A DNA stretch of 64,000 nucleotides from Clostridiales bacterium (GCA_019419995.1 JAHZHZ010000003.1:124001-188000); one strand, 5' to 3'. Shown: positions 17,680 to 27,045, numbered from the stretch's first letter. Notes: generated from the letters alone by a model not told the origin. Numbers and translations are program-made.

Positions 17680-17741
17680 GAATATATACAGGTGACACTA
17701 CCTGAACTCTGGGAAATTTATAATGGGAGGATGCAACGCAT

Positions 17742-19373
17742 ATGGCAGTACCAGTCATAATGCCGAGACAGGGCAACACTGTCGAAAGCTGTATCATCAA
17801 TGAATTCAAGAAGCACCCCGGCGACGCCGTAGCCGTGGGCGATGTGCTCTTTACTTATGAGACCGACAAAGCCGCTTTCGAGGAGGAAGCCAAAGTGGCG
17901 GGCACGCTGCTGGCAAACTTCTTTGAGGAAGGCGATGATGTGCCTTGCCTGGTGAACGTTTGTGTGATTGGAAATCCTGGCGAAGATTTTGAAAAGTACC
18001 GTCCCACAGAGAACGGCAATCCCCAGGTGGAAGAAACCGCGCAGGCAGCGCCCGCAGCGGCTGCTCCGTCTGCTGCACCTGCCGGCGGATACAAGGGCAA
18101 TGCGGTTCCTGTGATTATGCCTCGCCAGGGCAACACTGTGGAAAGCTGCATCATTAACGAGTTTAAAAAGCAGCCGGGCGATGCCGTGGCCGTGGGCGAT
18201 GTGCTCTTTACCTATGAGACGGACAAGGCTGCCTTTGAGGAGACGGCTCCGGTGGCCGGCACCCTGTTGGCGAACTTCTTTGAGGAAGGGGACGATGTTC
18301 CCTGCCTGTTCAATGTATGCGTTATCGGCAATCCGGGGGATGATTTTGAACAGTTCCGTCCCACGGAAGACGGCAATCCCGAAATAGCCGCGCCGGCGGC
18401 GGATGCCCCGGCGGCACCGGCGGCGGAAGTGGCCGAAGCGCCCGTTACCATGGGTAAAATTAAGATTTCTCCCCGGGCCAAGGCGCTGGCAGAGAAGAGC
18501 AAGGCCGATCTCAGCCAGGTGGTTGCCACGGGTCCCGATGGCCGTGTGATCGAGCGCGACGTGCAGGCGCTGATCGACGCAGGCAAGATCCTGGGCGCCG
18601 CACCGGCCGCTGCTGTTGCGAGCAGCGCGGCTGCCCCGGCGGTTGAACTGGGCGTTCCCTGCGATGATAGCTACACGGAGCCCATGACCAATATCCGCAA
18701 GGTCATCGCCAAGTCCATGGTAGCCTCGCTGTCCACCATGGCCCAGCTGACCCACAATATTTCCTACGATGCCACGGAAGTCAAGGCCGCGCGCGCCCTG
18801 TACAAGGCCAAGGGCGAACCCTTTGGCATGGACAAGATTTCCATCAACGATATCATCATGTATGTCGTCACCCGCACGCTGACCATGCCTGAACATCGTG
18901 CGCTCAATGCAAATCTGGTGGATGACGGAAAGACCATGAAGTACTTCCGCGGCGTGCATCTGGGTATGGCGGTAGATACGGATCGCGGCCTGATGGTGCC
19001 CACCATCTTCAACGCGGACAAGATGACCCTCAAGCAGCTCTCCGATACGGCCAAGAAGCTGGCCAAGGAGTGCAAGGAGGGCAACATCAATCCTGACTAT
19101 CTGCAGGGCGCTTCCTTCACCGTCTCCAATATCGGTGTCTATGGAATTGAATCCTTCACCCCTGTGATCAATCCCCCGCAGACGGGTATTCTCGGCGTGT
19201 GCGCCATGAAGGATGCGTTCCGCATGGTTAATGGACAGATTGAGGTCTATCCCAGCATGACGCTGTCGCTGAGCTATGACCATCGTGCCCTGGATGGCTC
19301 TCCGGCCTCCAAGTTCCTCAAGGATCTCAAGACCAATCTGGAGAATTACAACCTGATCCTGGCCAAAGGCTGA
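17742..19373 (+). CDS. Dihydrolipoamide acyltransferase (E2) with two lipoyl domains
   Basis: Core of a 2-oxoacid dehydrogenase complex, 543 residues. Order: lipoyl domain 1 (about 1-80, lipoyl-Lys43 in ETDKAAF), lipoyl domain 2 (about 120-200, Lys162), an E1/E3-binding peripheral domain (about 240-285, SPRAKALAEKSKADLSQV), then the catalytic domain ending with DHRALDG (active His about 513). Ala/Pro-rich linkers separate the domains. The two lipoyl domains are nearly identical in protein sequence. Substrate (pyruvate, acetoin, branched-chain) is not determinable here. The E1 gene follows after 46 bp; no E3 or lipoate ligase is in the window. Strong codon bias hints at high expression. Confidence 0.93.
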   Translation: MAVPVIMPRQGNTVESCIINEFKKHPGDAVAVGDVLFTYETDKAAFEEEAKVAGTLLANFFEEGDDVPCLVNVCVIGNPGEDFEKYRPTENGNPQVEETAQAAPAAAAPSAAPAGGYKGNAVPVIMPRQGNTVESCIINEFKKQPGDAVAVGDVLFTYETDKAAFEETAPVAGTLLANFFEEGDDVPCLFNVCVIGNPGDDFEQFRPTEDGNPEIAAPAADAPAAPAAEVAEAPVTMGKIKISPRAKALAEKSKADLSQVVATGPDGRVIERDVQALIDAGKILGAAPAAAVASSAAAPAVELGVPCDDSYTEPMTNIRKVIAKSMVASLSTMAQLTHNISYDATEVKAARALYKAKGEPFGMDKISINDIIMYVVTRTLTMPEHRALNANLVDDGKTMKYFRGVHLGMAVDTDRGLMVPTIFNADKMTLKQLSDTAKKLAKECKEGNINPDYLQGASFTVSNIGVYGIESFTPVINPPQTGILGVCAMKDAFRMVNGQIEVYPSMTLSLSYDHRALDGSPASKFLKDLKTNLENYNLILAKG

Positions 19374-19419
19374 TCGGGCAGGAAAGCAAGTCAATCCATC
19401 AAAAGGAGTGTAATTCCAT

Positions 19420-21888
19420 ATGTCCAAGCAACTATTCGTCGATCCGAACGAGATGCGCAAGCCTGGAATGATCCACTTTGAGGACATTCCCTGCAATCAG
19501 TACCAGAAGACTGTCAAGGACGAACTGGGCAACTTCACCAAGGAACAGTTGATCAATATCTATCGTGACATGCTGACGCTGCGCGAGTTTGAGACGATGA
19601 TCAACGAAATCAAGATCAACGGCAAGTATAACGGCGTGGCCTACAATCATCCCGGCCCGGCGCACCTGTCCATCGGTGAGGAAGCCGCCGCCGTGGGCGA
19701 AGCTTTCCTGCTGGATGTCAACGACATGATCTTTGGTTCCCACCGTGCCCACTCTGATATTCTCGCCAAGGGACTTTCCGCCATTGAAAAGCTCTCCGAC
19801 GAGGAACTGATGGATATCATGAAGGGCTTCCTGGACGGCAAGACGCTGGCCGTTGTGGAGAAGTATCCCCATGAAACCGTAAAGGATCTGGCCATCGACT
19901 TCCTGCTCTACGGCGCCATGGCAGAGATTTTTGCCCGTGAGACCGGCTTCAATCGCGGCCTGGGCGGATCCATGCACACGTTCTTCACGCCCTTTGGCAT
20001 CTACCCCAACAATGCCATCGTGGGTGGCAGCGGCACCATCGCTATGGGTGCAGCGCTGTATAAGCGGGTAAATCGCAAGCCTGGCGTGGCCATTGCCAAC
20101 ATTGGCGACGGTGCGCTTGGACGCGGTCCTGTGCTGGAAGCGCTGAACATGGCGGGCATGGGCCAGCTGACGGAACTGTGGAATGACGAGATGAAGGGCG
20201 GCCTGCCGGTCATTTTCAACATTCTCAACAACCAGTACGGCATGGGCGGCCAGACTCGCGGCGAGACCATGGGCTATGACTTCCCGGCGCGCATGGGCGC
20301 GGGCTTCAACCCCAACCAGCTCAACGCGGAGCGCGTGGACGGCTTTAACCCCCTGGCCGTGATCGATGTCTATCGCCGCAAGAAGCATCTGGCGGAAGAG
20401 GGCAAGGGCCCGGTGCTCATCGATGTGGTGACCTATCGCTTCTGCGGTCACAGCCCGTCGGATAGTTCTTCCTACCGCACGCAGGAGGAAATTGAAGCCT
20501 GGAAGGCGCAGGACCCCATCCCGGCCTACCGCGCACAGCTGATTGATGCGGGCCTGGCCACGGAAGAGGAACTGGACAAGATTGTCGAGCATGTCAAGGC
20601 CGTCAACTTCCATAACTTTAAGCTGGCGATCGACGAGGAGATTTCTCCCCGCATGAATCTTGACCTGGATCCCGATGCCATTGCCGACATGATGTTCACC
20701 AATGGCCACGTCGAGGCATTCTCCGATGCAAAGCCGGACGTCAATATTCCCATGGAAGAAATTCCGCGGGTTCAGGCCATTGCCAAGAAGGAACGCTTTG
20801 GCATTGATGCCAGCGGCAAGCCCGTCTCCAAGAACAAGGTCTATCAGCTGCGCGACGGTCTGTTCGAGGCCATTGTGGATCGCTTCTACAAAGATGCCAG
20901 CCTGGTGACTTACGGTGAAGACGTGCGCGACTGGGGCGGTGCGTTCGCGGTATACCGCGGATTGACGGAGGCCCTGCCGTACCATCGTCTGTTCAACAGC
21001 CCCATTTCCGAATCTGCCATCGTTGGCAGCGCTGTGGGATACGCCATGGCCGGCGGCCGCGCTCTGGTAGAGCTGATGTACTGCGACTTCCTGGGCTGTG
21101 CCGGTGACGAAGTGTTCAACCAGATGGCCAAGTGGCAGGCCATGTCTGCGGACATTATCAAGATGCCCGTGACCCTGCGCGTGTCCGTGGGTTCCAAGTA
21201 CGGCGCCCAGCACTCTCAGGACTGGACCAGCCTCACGGCGCACATTCCGGGCCTGAAGATTGCCTTCCCGGCGACGCCTTACGACGCCAAGGGCCTGATG
21301 GCTTCGGCGCTGGTGGGTACGGACCCGGTGGTGTTCTTCGAGTCTCAGCGCATTTATGACGTGGGCGAGCAGTTCCACGAGGGCGGCGTTCCCGCGGAGT
21401 ATTACGAGATCCCCTTCGGCAAGGCGGATGTGAAGCGTCCCGGCAAGGATATCACGATTCTCACCATGGGCGCAGTGCTCTATCGTGCATTGAAGGCTGC
21501 TGACGAACTGAAGGAGAAGTACGGCATGGAGGCGGAGATCATCGATGCCCGCACGCTGGTACCGTTCGACTATGACACAGTGATTGAGAGCGTGAAGAAG
21601 ACCGGACGTCTGGTGATCGTGACCGACGCCTGCGAGCGCAATTCCTTCGCTTCTGAAATTGCCCGCAATGTCACGGAGATGGCCTTTGACGAGCTGGATG
21701 CCCCGCCGGCAATCGTCGCTTCCCGCAACTGGATCACGCCGGCCCATGAGCTGGAAGAGGCTTTCTTCCCGCAGCCCAGCTGGATTCTGGACGCCATTGA
21801 CGCCAAGATTGTGCCGCTGCCGGGACATGTGCGCGTGACCAACCAGTCCACCAGTGAGAAGCTGCGTCGCGAGCGCAAGGGCGTTTAA
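19420..21888 (+). CDS. 2-oxoacid dehydrogenase E1, alpha and beta subunits fused
   Basis: An 822-residue ThDP enzyme that decarboxylates a 2-oxoacid and loads the acyl group on E2. Residues to about 430 are E1-alpha like, with the ThDP motif IGDGALGRG (about residue 229) ending in ILNNQYGMGG, and RFCGHSPSDSSSYR. From about residue 472 (VYQLRDGLFEAIVDRF) it is E1-beta like, with TYGEDV, SPISESAIVGSAVGYAM and a C-terminal transketolase domain. Normally these are two proteins; here one reading frame runs through with no internal stop. AAGGAG precedes the ATG. The substrate is uncertain: pyruvate or acetoin are the main candidates. Confidence 0.92.
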   Translation: MSKQLFVDPNEMRKPGMIHFEDIPCNQYQKTVKDELGNFTKEQLINIYRDMLTLREFETMINEIKINGKYNGVAYNHPGPAHLSIGEEAAAVGEAFLLDVNDMIFGSHRAHSDILAKGLSAIEKLSDEELMDIMKGFLDGKTLAVVEKYPHETVKDLAIDFLLYGAMAEIFARETGFNRGLGGSMHTFFTPFGIYPNNAIVGGSGTIAMGAALYKRVNRKPGVAIANIGDGALGRGPVLEALNMAGMGQLTELWNDEMKGGLPVIFNILNNQYGMGGQTRGETMGYDFPARMGAGFNPNQLNAERVDGFNPLAVIDVYRRKKHLAEEGKGPVLIDVVTYRFCGHSPSDSSSYRTQEEIEAWKAQDPIPAYRAQLIDAGLATEEELDKIVEHVKAVNFHNFKLAIDEEISPRMNLDLDPDAIADMMFTNGHVEAFSDAKPDVNIPMEEIPRVQAIAKKERFGIDASGKPVSKNKVYQLRDGLFEAIVDRFYKDASLVTYGEDVRDWGGAFAVYRGLTEALPYHRLFNSPISESAIVGSAVGYAMAGGRALVELMYCDFLGCAGDEVFNQMAKWQAMSADIIKMPVTLRVSVGSKYGAQHSQDWTSLTAHIPGLKIAFPATPYDAKGLMASALVGTDPVVFFESQRIYDVGEQFHEGGVPAEYYEIPFGKADVKRPGKDITILTMGAVLYRALKAADELKEKYGMEAEIIDARTLVPFDYDTVIESVKKTGRLVIVTDACERNSFASEIARNVTEMAFDELDAPPAIVASRNWITPAHELEEAFFPQPSWILDAIDAKIVPLPGHVRVTNQSTSEKLRRERKGV

Positions 21889-21933
21889 TGCGTCGATCCT
21901 CTGCGGATCAATGGTTTTTTAGATCAATTGTTG

Positions 21934-21967
21934 CGAACCTGTCGCATTTTGCGGCAGGTTCGTTTTT
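21934..21967 (+). terminator. Terminator of the 2-oxoacid dehydrogenase operon
   Basis: A 13-bp stem with one G-U pair (21934-21946 with 21950-21962) is followed by TTTTT. A weaker 5-bp hairpin plus T-run lies just before it at about 21895-21920. Confidence 0.8.
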
Positions 21968-22039
21968 GGGGATTGATTTTTGACTGGGGCAAACAGGAGT
22001 ATTGAATATGCCCGCCGCGGGCCATCTGAGGCCGGTGAA

Positions 22040-22082
22040 GCAAGTGCCGTTGGGCCCGGATTCATCAGGGCCACGCACTTGC
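22040..22082. other. Imperfect hairpin in the gap before the ABC importer operon
   Basis: In the 350-bp gap from 21889 to 22240, GCAAGTG (22040-22046) pairs with CACTTGC (22076-22082), and an inner TGG-CCC/GGGCCA stem extends it with bulges. No T-run follows. Its right arm contains part of the -35 of the next promoter. I cannot assign a role. Confidence 0.4.
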
Positions 22083-22107
22083 AAGCCCAATGGTATTATG
22101 ATAAAAT
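22079..22107 (+). promoter_or_regulatory. Promoter for the ABC importer-siroheme operon
   Basis: TTGCAA (22079-22084), 17 bp, TAAAAT (22102-22107), with TGA before the -10. The 130-nt leader was searched by eye for a cobalamin-type B12 box and none was found. Confidence 0.65.
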
Positions 22108-22240
22108 GTTACAGGTAATGACGCAATTTGTGGGGCGGGTCTTGGAATCTGTCGGTTGAAGGGAAGATTTCAGGAAAAAGGACGAAATGCTCTGCCGAAT
22201 ATCGGAGATATGCGTCTAAAAATTATTGGGAGGAAGCAGA

Positions 22241-23170
22241 ATGATTCGTAAGGGACTTTGTGCAGTGCTTTGTGTGTTGCTGGTGTGGATGGTGGGCATT
22301 CCGTCAGTTGCGGAGACGAACGAACAGATCGTTTTTACCGACGATCTGGGCCGGGAAGTTTCAATGGCGCAGCCCAAGCGTGCGGCAGCGCTGATCGGCA
22401 GTTTTGCGGATATCTGGCTGCTGGCGGGAGGCGAGGATACGCTGGTGGCTGCGGCGGACGATAGCTGGACGCAGTTTGACCTGCCTCTATCTGAAGATGT
22501 GAAGAATTTGGGCGCGGTCAAGACGCCCAGTTTGGAAACCCTGCTTGCTGCCAATCCCGATTTTGTCCTTGGAAGCACCAAGACGGCGGCAGACGTGCAA
22601 ATGATGGAAGTGATGGATGAGATGGGCATACCGGCGGCCTGCTTTGACGTCAGTTCTTTTGAAGATTATCTGCGCCTTTTAGAGATCTGCACGCAGCTGA
22701 CGGGAGATTCGGAAGCCTATGAGCGCTATGGCCTGGATGTGCAGGCTCAGGTGGACGAAGCCCGGGCGAGGGTGGATGGAAGCCAGCCAAGGGTGCTGTA
22801 CGTGCGCGCCACCGGTTCCAGCTGCAAGGTGAAGAACAGTGAAGGTACAGTGCTGGGAGAAATGCTGAAGGATCTGGGGTGTGAGAACATCGCAGACAGC
22901 GCAACCGGGCTGCTGGAGGAACTGAGCATGGAGACCATCCTCAGCGAAGATCCGGATTACATCTTTGCGGTGCTGCAGGGATCGGACAGCAGCGACGCTG
23001 AAGCGATGCTGGAAGGCGCATTGTTGTCCAACCCGGCTTGGAACAGCCTGACTGCGGTGGCAGAAGGCAGGTTTTATTTGATGGATCAGCGGCTCTATAA
23101 CGTGAAGCCCAACGCACGCTGGGGAGAGGCCTATGAAAAGCTCGCGGACATCCTGTACCCGGCGGATTAA
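22241..23170 (+). CDS. Periplasmic-binding-type protein of a metal-chelate (Fe/B12/heme class) ABC importer
   Basis: A 309-residue substrate-binding protein of the BtuF/FecB (helical-backbone) class. A signal peptide spans about residues 1-25, ending GIPSVAET, followed by the mature start VFTDDLGREVSMAQPKRA typical of this class, and GSTKTAADVQMME in the first lobe. There is no clear lipobox, which is odd for a monoderm. ATG 22241 has GGGAGG (22228-22233) seven bases upstream. It overlaps the permease gene by 38 bp. Ligand unknown: the linked siroheme genes suggest iron, cobalt or a tetrapyrrole. Confidence 0.85.
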   Translation: MIRKGLCAVLCVLLVWMVGIPSVAETNEQIVFTDDLGREVSMAQPKRAAALIGSFADIWLLAGGEDTLVAAADDSWTQFDLPLSEDVKNLGAVKTPSLETLLAANPDFVLGSTKTAADVQMMEVMDEMGIPAACFDVSSFEDYLRLLEICTQLTGDSEAYERYGLDVQAQVDEARARVDGSQPRVLYVRATGSSCKVKNSEGTVLGEMLKDLGCENIADSATGLLEELSMETILSEDPDYIFAVLQGSDSSDAEAMLEGALLSNPAWNSLTAVAEGRFYLMDQRLYNVKPNARWGEAYEKLADILYPAD

Positions 23171-24155
23171 TCGCCGGCAGGTGCTGCTTCTGCTGGCGCT
23201 GCTGATGCTGGTGGTTGGTGGATTCAGCCTCTGTTTGGGAGCGGAGCCCGTTCCCATGAAGGCGGTGCTTGAAGCGCTTGTGGGTGGCGGTGGCGAAAGT
23301 ACGGCGGCGCGCATTGTTCGCTATGTGCGCCTGCCCCGCACCTGTGCAGGATTGCTGGCAGGAGCAGCTTTGTCGGCCTCAGGTGTGATCGTGCAGCTGG
23401 TGCTTAATAATCCGCTGGCTTCTCCCAGCACCATAGGCGTCAATGCCGGAGCGGGATTGGCTGCCGCCATCTGCTGTGCTTTGGCGCCCACAGCCATCAA
23501 TGCTGTGCCGTTTGCCGCGCTGGCGGGAGGATTTGGCGGGGCCTTTCTGGTATTGTGCATTGCGGAGAAGACGGGCGCCTCAAGGCTTACATTGGTGCTG
23601 GCCGGCGTTGCTATTTCAGCGATATTTAGCGCGCTGGTGGATGCTGTGGTCACCTTTGTGCCGGAGGCGCTCAATGGCTACTCGGACTTTCGCATTGGAG
23701 GTCTGTCCAGCGTCACCATGAGCCGCCTGATCCCAGCCTTTGCCCTCATCCTTCCGGGATTTCTGCTGGCGGTCTCTTTGCATAATGAACTGGATGTGTT
23801 GATGTTGGGCCGAGAGCAGGCGCAATCGCTGGGACTTCCCGCTGCAAAACTTCGCCTGCTGGCACTGGGAATTGCGGCAGCACTGGCTGGTGCGGCCGTG
23901 AGTTTTTGCGGCCTGATGGGATTTGTGGGGCTGGTAGTTCCTCACATCATGCGCAGATTGGTGGGGGAGGAGAGCGCTCCCCTGCTGGTGGCTTCGGCCC
24001 TTGGCGGCGCAATTATGTTGTGCGGCTGCGACATGCTGGCGCGCTTGGTGTTTGCGCCCTATGAATTGCCCGTGGGCATCGTCATGTCCATGGTTGGCGG
24101 ACCTTTCTTCATTGTGCTGCTCCTTCGGCAGAGGGGAGGGCGCATTCATGATTAA
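23133..24155 (+). CDS. FecCD/BtuC-family ABC permease
   Basis: A 340-residue polytopic permease of the BtuC/FecCD type, about 9-10 membrane segments. Family stretches seen are RLPRTCAGLLAGAALSASGV near the N-terminus, NNPLASPSTIGVNAGAGL, and CGLMGFVGLVVPHIMRRLVG in the loop that contacts the ATPase. GGAGAGG precedes ATG 23133, which lies inside the previous gene. Its end overlaps the ATPase start by 8 bp. One permease gene implies a homodimer. Confidence 0.94.
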   Translation: MKSSRTSCTRRINRRQVLLLLALLMLVVGGFSLCLGAEPVPMKAVLEALVGGGGESTAARIVRYVRLPRTCAGLLAGAALSASGVIVQLVLNNPLASPSTIGVNAGAGLAAAICCALAPTAINAVPFAALAGGFGGAFLVLCIAEKTGASRLTLVLAGVAISAIFSALVDAVVTFVPEALNGYSDFRIGGLSSVTMSRLIPAFALILPGFLLAVSLHNELDVLMLGREQAQSLGLPAAKLRLLALGIAAALAGAAVSFCGLMGFVGLVVPHIMRRLVGEESAPLLVASALGGAIMLCGCDMLARLVFAPYELPVGIVMSMVGGPFFIVLLLRQRGGRIHD

Positions 24156-24924
24156 ATTGCAGAATCTGGCGGTGGGTTACGCTGGATGCACAGTGCTTCA
24201 AAATGTGTCGCTGAGCTTTGCTGAGGGAGAAGTTACGGTGCTGTTGGGTCCCAATGGTTGCGGAAAGAGTACGCTGCTGAAATCGGTGCTGGGCTTAATT
24301 CCTACGCAGGCCGGAGAGGTGCTGTTGGATGGCGAGCGCCTTGATCAGCTTACAGCCCGGGAGATTGCGCTTAAGGTGGCTTATATGGCTCAAAGCCGCA
24401 ATGTACCCAGCATTACGGCACGGCGCATGGTGTTGCATGGACGCTTTCCCCACCTGGCCTATCCGAGGCGCTATCGAACCGAGGACTATGCCATGGCGGA
24501 TCGTGCGTTGGATTGGGCGAATGCCCGGGAACTTTCGGAGAATTTCATGGATCGCCTCAGCGGTGGTCAGCGGCAAAAGGTTTATCTGGCCATGGCATTG
24601 GCGCAGGATACGCCCAATATTCTCATGGATGAACCTACCAGCTATCTGGATGTGCAGCATCAGCTGGAAGTGATGTCGATGGCCCGGAGGCTGGCAGGAA
24701 TGGGCCGGTGCGTGGTGATGGTGCTGCATGACCTGAGCCTGGCCTTGCGAACGGCGGACCGCGTCGCACTCCTGCATCAGGGAGAGCTGCTGCGCATGGG
24801 AACCCCGGAGGAAGTGTATCTGAGCGGCGATTTAAATCGCGCCTTTAGCGTGGAAGTGCGGCGCGTAGAGACAGATGAAGGCTGGCAGTATTACTGTGCG
24901 CGCAGAGCTGAAAAAGGAGCTTAA
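24148..24924 (+). CDS. ABC importer ATPase (FecE/BtuD class)
   Basis: A 258-residue ATPase. Walker A GPNGCGKSTLL (about residues 33-43), signature LSGGQRQKV, Walker B NILMDEPTSYLD and switch His in VLHD are all intact. ATG 24148 was chosen because GAGGGGAGGG (24131-24140) is seven bases upstream and because upstream in-frame codons belong to the permease overlap. It powers the adjacent permease for uptake of an iron, cobalt or corrinoid-like ligand. The next gene starts one base after its stop. Confidence 0.95.
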   Translation: MIKLQNLAVGYAGCTVLQNVSLSFAEGEVTVLLGPNGCGKSTLLKSVLGLIPTQAGEVLLDGERLDQLTAREIALKVAYMAQSRNVPSITARRMVLHGRFPHLAYPRRYRTEDYAMADRALDWANARELSENFMDRLSGGQRQKVYLAMALAQDTPNILMDEPTSYLDVQHQLEVMSMARRLAGMGRCVVMVLHDLSLALRTADRVALLHQGELLRMGTPEEVYLSGDLNRAFSVEVRRVETDEGWQYYCARRAEKGA

Positions 24925-24925
24925 A

Positions 24926-25549
24926 ATGGCATACTTTCCTTTTTTTGTGGAATTGGAAGGCAAGAATGGCCTGGTGGTGGGCGGGGGCAGCGTCGCCCTG
25001 CGGAAAATTGAAAAGCTCTTGCCCTATGGCGCCAGGCTGACGGTGGTGGCGCCGCAAATGAGGCCCGAGATTGAAAACTTTCCAAATCTCAAGCTGATTC
25101 GGCGGACCTTTGATGCTGAGCATCTCAAAGGAAAGGATTTTGTCATTGCGGCCACCAGCTGCCGGGAAGTGAACCATCAAATATCCGTTCTCTGCAAGGA
25201 GAGAAGAATCCCGATAAACGTTGTGGATGACGGCCCGGAATGCAGCTTTTATTTTCCGGCGCTGGTAAAGCGCGGCAGTTTGTCCATTGGGATTTCCACG
25301 GGCGGAGCCAGTCCTGCCGCCGCTGCGTGGCTGCGCAGTCAGATAGAATCGTCCCTTCCAGAGGGAATTGAAGGAATATTGAAATTCATGAACGGCCTGA
25401 GAAAATGGGCACAGATGCAGATTCAGGATGCTTCCCAGCGCGAGACGCTGATGAAGCGTTGCCTGGCTGCCTGTCTGGAACTGGGTAGGCCATTGGAGGA
25501 AAGGGAAGTGCGCTCATTGCTGGAGCAGAGCGGGGAGGGGAATAGATGA
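24926..25549 (+). CDS. Precorrin-2 dehydrogenase/siroheme synthase domain (Met8/SirC type)
   Basis: A 207-residue NAD-dependent enzyme oxidising precorrin-2 to sirohydrochlorin, possibly also inserting iron as in Met8 or CysG N-terminal domains. It begins with FPFFVELEGKNGLVVGGG, an NAD-binding turn, and contains ISTGGASPAAAAWLR, typical of the family. ATG 24926 has AAAGGAG (24913-24919) six bases upstream. It overlaps the methyltransferase-HemD gene by 4 bp. With that gene it makes a route from hydroxymethylbilane to siroheme or the early cobalamin branch. Confidence 0.9.
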   Translation: MAYFPFFVELEGKNGLVVGGGSVALRKIEKLLPYGARLTVVAPQMRPEIENFPNLKLIRRTFDAEHLKGKDFVIAATSCREVNHQISVLCKERRIPINVVDDGPECSFYFPALVKRGSLSIGISTGGASPAAAAWLRSQIESSLPEGIEGILKFMNGLRKWAQMQIQDASQRETLMKRCLAACLELGRPLEEREVRSLLEQSGEGNR

Positions 25550-27045
25550 AAAACGGCGCAGGCTTTGTATATCTTGTAGGCGCAGGATGTGGCCGGGCGG
25601 ATCTGATTACGCTGAGGGGACTTGAATGTCTTCGCCGCTGTGAAGTAGTGGTCTATGATGATCTGATCGATATGGCATTGCTGGATGCCGTCCCTGCGGA
25701 GGCTGAGCGCATTTACGTGGGCAAGCGCAGCGGCCGCCCGTCTGCGGATCAGGCTTGGATCTGTGAGCTGTTGGTGGAGAAGGCGAAAGAGGGTAAGCGC
25801 GTAGTTCGCCTGAAAGGGGGAGATCCCTTCGTGTTTGGGCGAGGGGGTGAAGAGATGCTGGCCCTGATTTCGGCGGGCATACCCTGTGAGGAAGTGCCGG
25901 GCATTTCTTCTGCCATCGCCATTCCTGCGTCAGCGGGCATACCGGTAACCCATCGTGGGGTCAGCACCAGCCTGCACATTGTCACCGGGCATACCATCTT
26001 TACGGACGATGGCTTGCCTGAAGATTTAAAGCGCCTGGCGCAGCTGCATGGAACTTTGGTCTTTTTGATGGGACTGAGGGATTTGGATCGCCTGGCGGCG
26101 GGGCTGATGGCAGCGGGGTTGAAGGCGGATACGCCCGCGGCGGTGGTATCGGGCGGGTGTGCGCCGCATCCCATGGCGGTGCGTGCCCCGCTGGCAGAGA
26201 TCGCAGCGCAATGTGCAAGCGCGGGTGTGCAGCCGCCGGCGGTCATCGTGGTGGGCGGCGTAGCGGGAATGGATCTTCAGGGAAGATCGGCCCTTCCGCT
26301 GAGCGGAATGCGCGCAGGGCTTACAGGTACGCCGGAAATGTTGAAAAAGCTGCGCGCATTGTTGGAAGAGGCTGGAGCTCAGGTACAGGTCGTTTCGGAA
26401 TCAACGGTGGTGGAACTGCCGGTGGATGCGGAGCTGGAAGCGCTGTGCGACGGAGCATGCCATTGGCTGGTCTTTACCAGCGCCAATGGAGCAAAATTGT
26501 TTTGCGGCAAACTGCGCCGCCTGGGGATGGATTTGAGAAGATTGCATGCCTGTAAATTTGCCGCAATTGGTTCTGCTACCGCAGAAGCCCTCAGGGCGGG
26601 CGGCATCCAGCCGGATCTTTGCCCCGAAGGGGAGTTTACCAGCAGTTCTCTGGGGAAAAAGCTCTGTGAAGCGGTTGCTCCAGGAGAGGATGTGGTTCTG
26701 CTGCGCTCTCAATTGGGCACGGAGATATTGCCCCGCGCCCTGGCGGATGGGGGAATTCCTACGCGTCAGCTTTCCCTGTACACCGTGCAGGGGTCAGCGA
26801 GAATGGCGCCGGAGGCCCTTGCGGAACTGGACTATCTGGTGTTTTCCAGCGCAGGAGGGGTGGAGATGTTCCTGAGCCAATTCGGAGATATTCCGTGCGG
26901 CTGCACCTGCGCGTGCATAGGTTCTACGGCGGCCCAGCCCTTGCAGGGGCGCGGAGTAAGGCAGGTGATTGCCCGCATTGCTTCGGCGGAAGCGATTGTT
27001 GCGGCAATATGTGAAGATGCACTTTCTCGCAGAGATAGCTTCTGA
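25546..27045 (+). CDS. cobA/hemD: Uroporphyrinogen-III C-methyltransferase/uroporphyrinogen-III synthase fusion (CobA-HemD)
   Basis: A 499-residue bifunctional enzyme. The N-terminal SUMT domain (about 1-245) has VYLVGAGCGRADLITLRG, RLKGGDPFVFGRGGEE and GIPVTHRGVS, and methylates uroporphyrinogen III to precorrin-2. The C-terminal HemD domain (about 255-490; LVFTSANGAK, FSSAGGVEMF) cyclises hydroxymethylbilane. Such fusions are known in Clostridia. GGGGAGGGG lies a few bases before ATG 25546, which overlaps the previous stop (ATGA). hemA, hemL, hemB and hemC are not in the window. Confidence 0.94.
   Translation: MKNGAGFVYLVGAGCGRADLITLRGLECLRRCEVVVYDDLIDMALLDAVPAEAERIYVGKRSGRPSADQAWICELLVEKAKEGKRVVRLKGGDPFVFGRGGEEMLALISAGIPCEEVPGISSAIAIPASAGIPVTHRGVSTSLHIVTGHTIFTDDGLPEDLKRLAQLHGTLVFLMGLRDLDRLAAGLMAAGLKADTPAAVVSGGCAPHPMAVRAPLAEIAAQCASAGVQPPAVIVVGGVAGMDLQGRSALPLSGMRAGLTGTPEMLKKLRALLEEAGAQVQVVSESTVVELPVDAELEALCDGACHWLVFTSANGAKLFCGKLRRLGMDLRRLHACKFAAIGSATAEALRAGGIQPDLCPEGEFTSSSLGKKLCEAVAPGEDVVLLRSQLGTEILPRALADGGIPTRQLSLYTVQGSARMAPEALAELDYLVFSSAGGVEMFLSQFGDIPCGCTCACIGSTAAQPLQGRGVRQVIARIASAEAIVAAICEDALSRRDSF

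Noticed and set aside
19432..21828. 798-codon open frame on the minus strand
   Set aside because: Antisense to the fused E1 gene, a by-product of its strong codon bias.
22108..22240. Cobalamin riboswitch before the metal-chelate importer
   Set aside because: No B12 box or its conserved helices could be found by eye, though the genes would fit.
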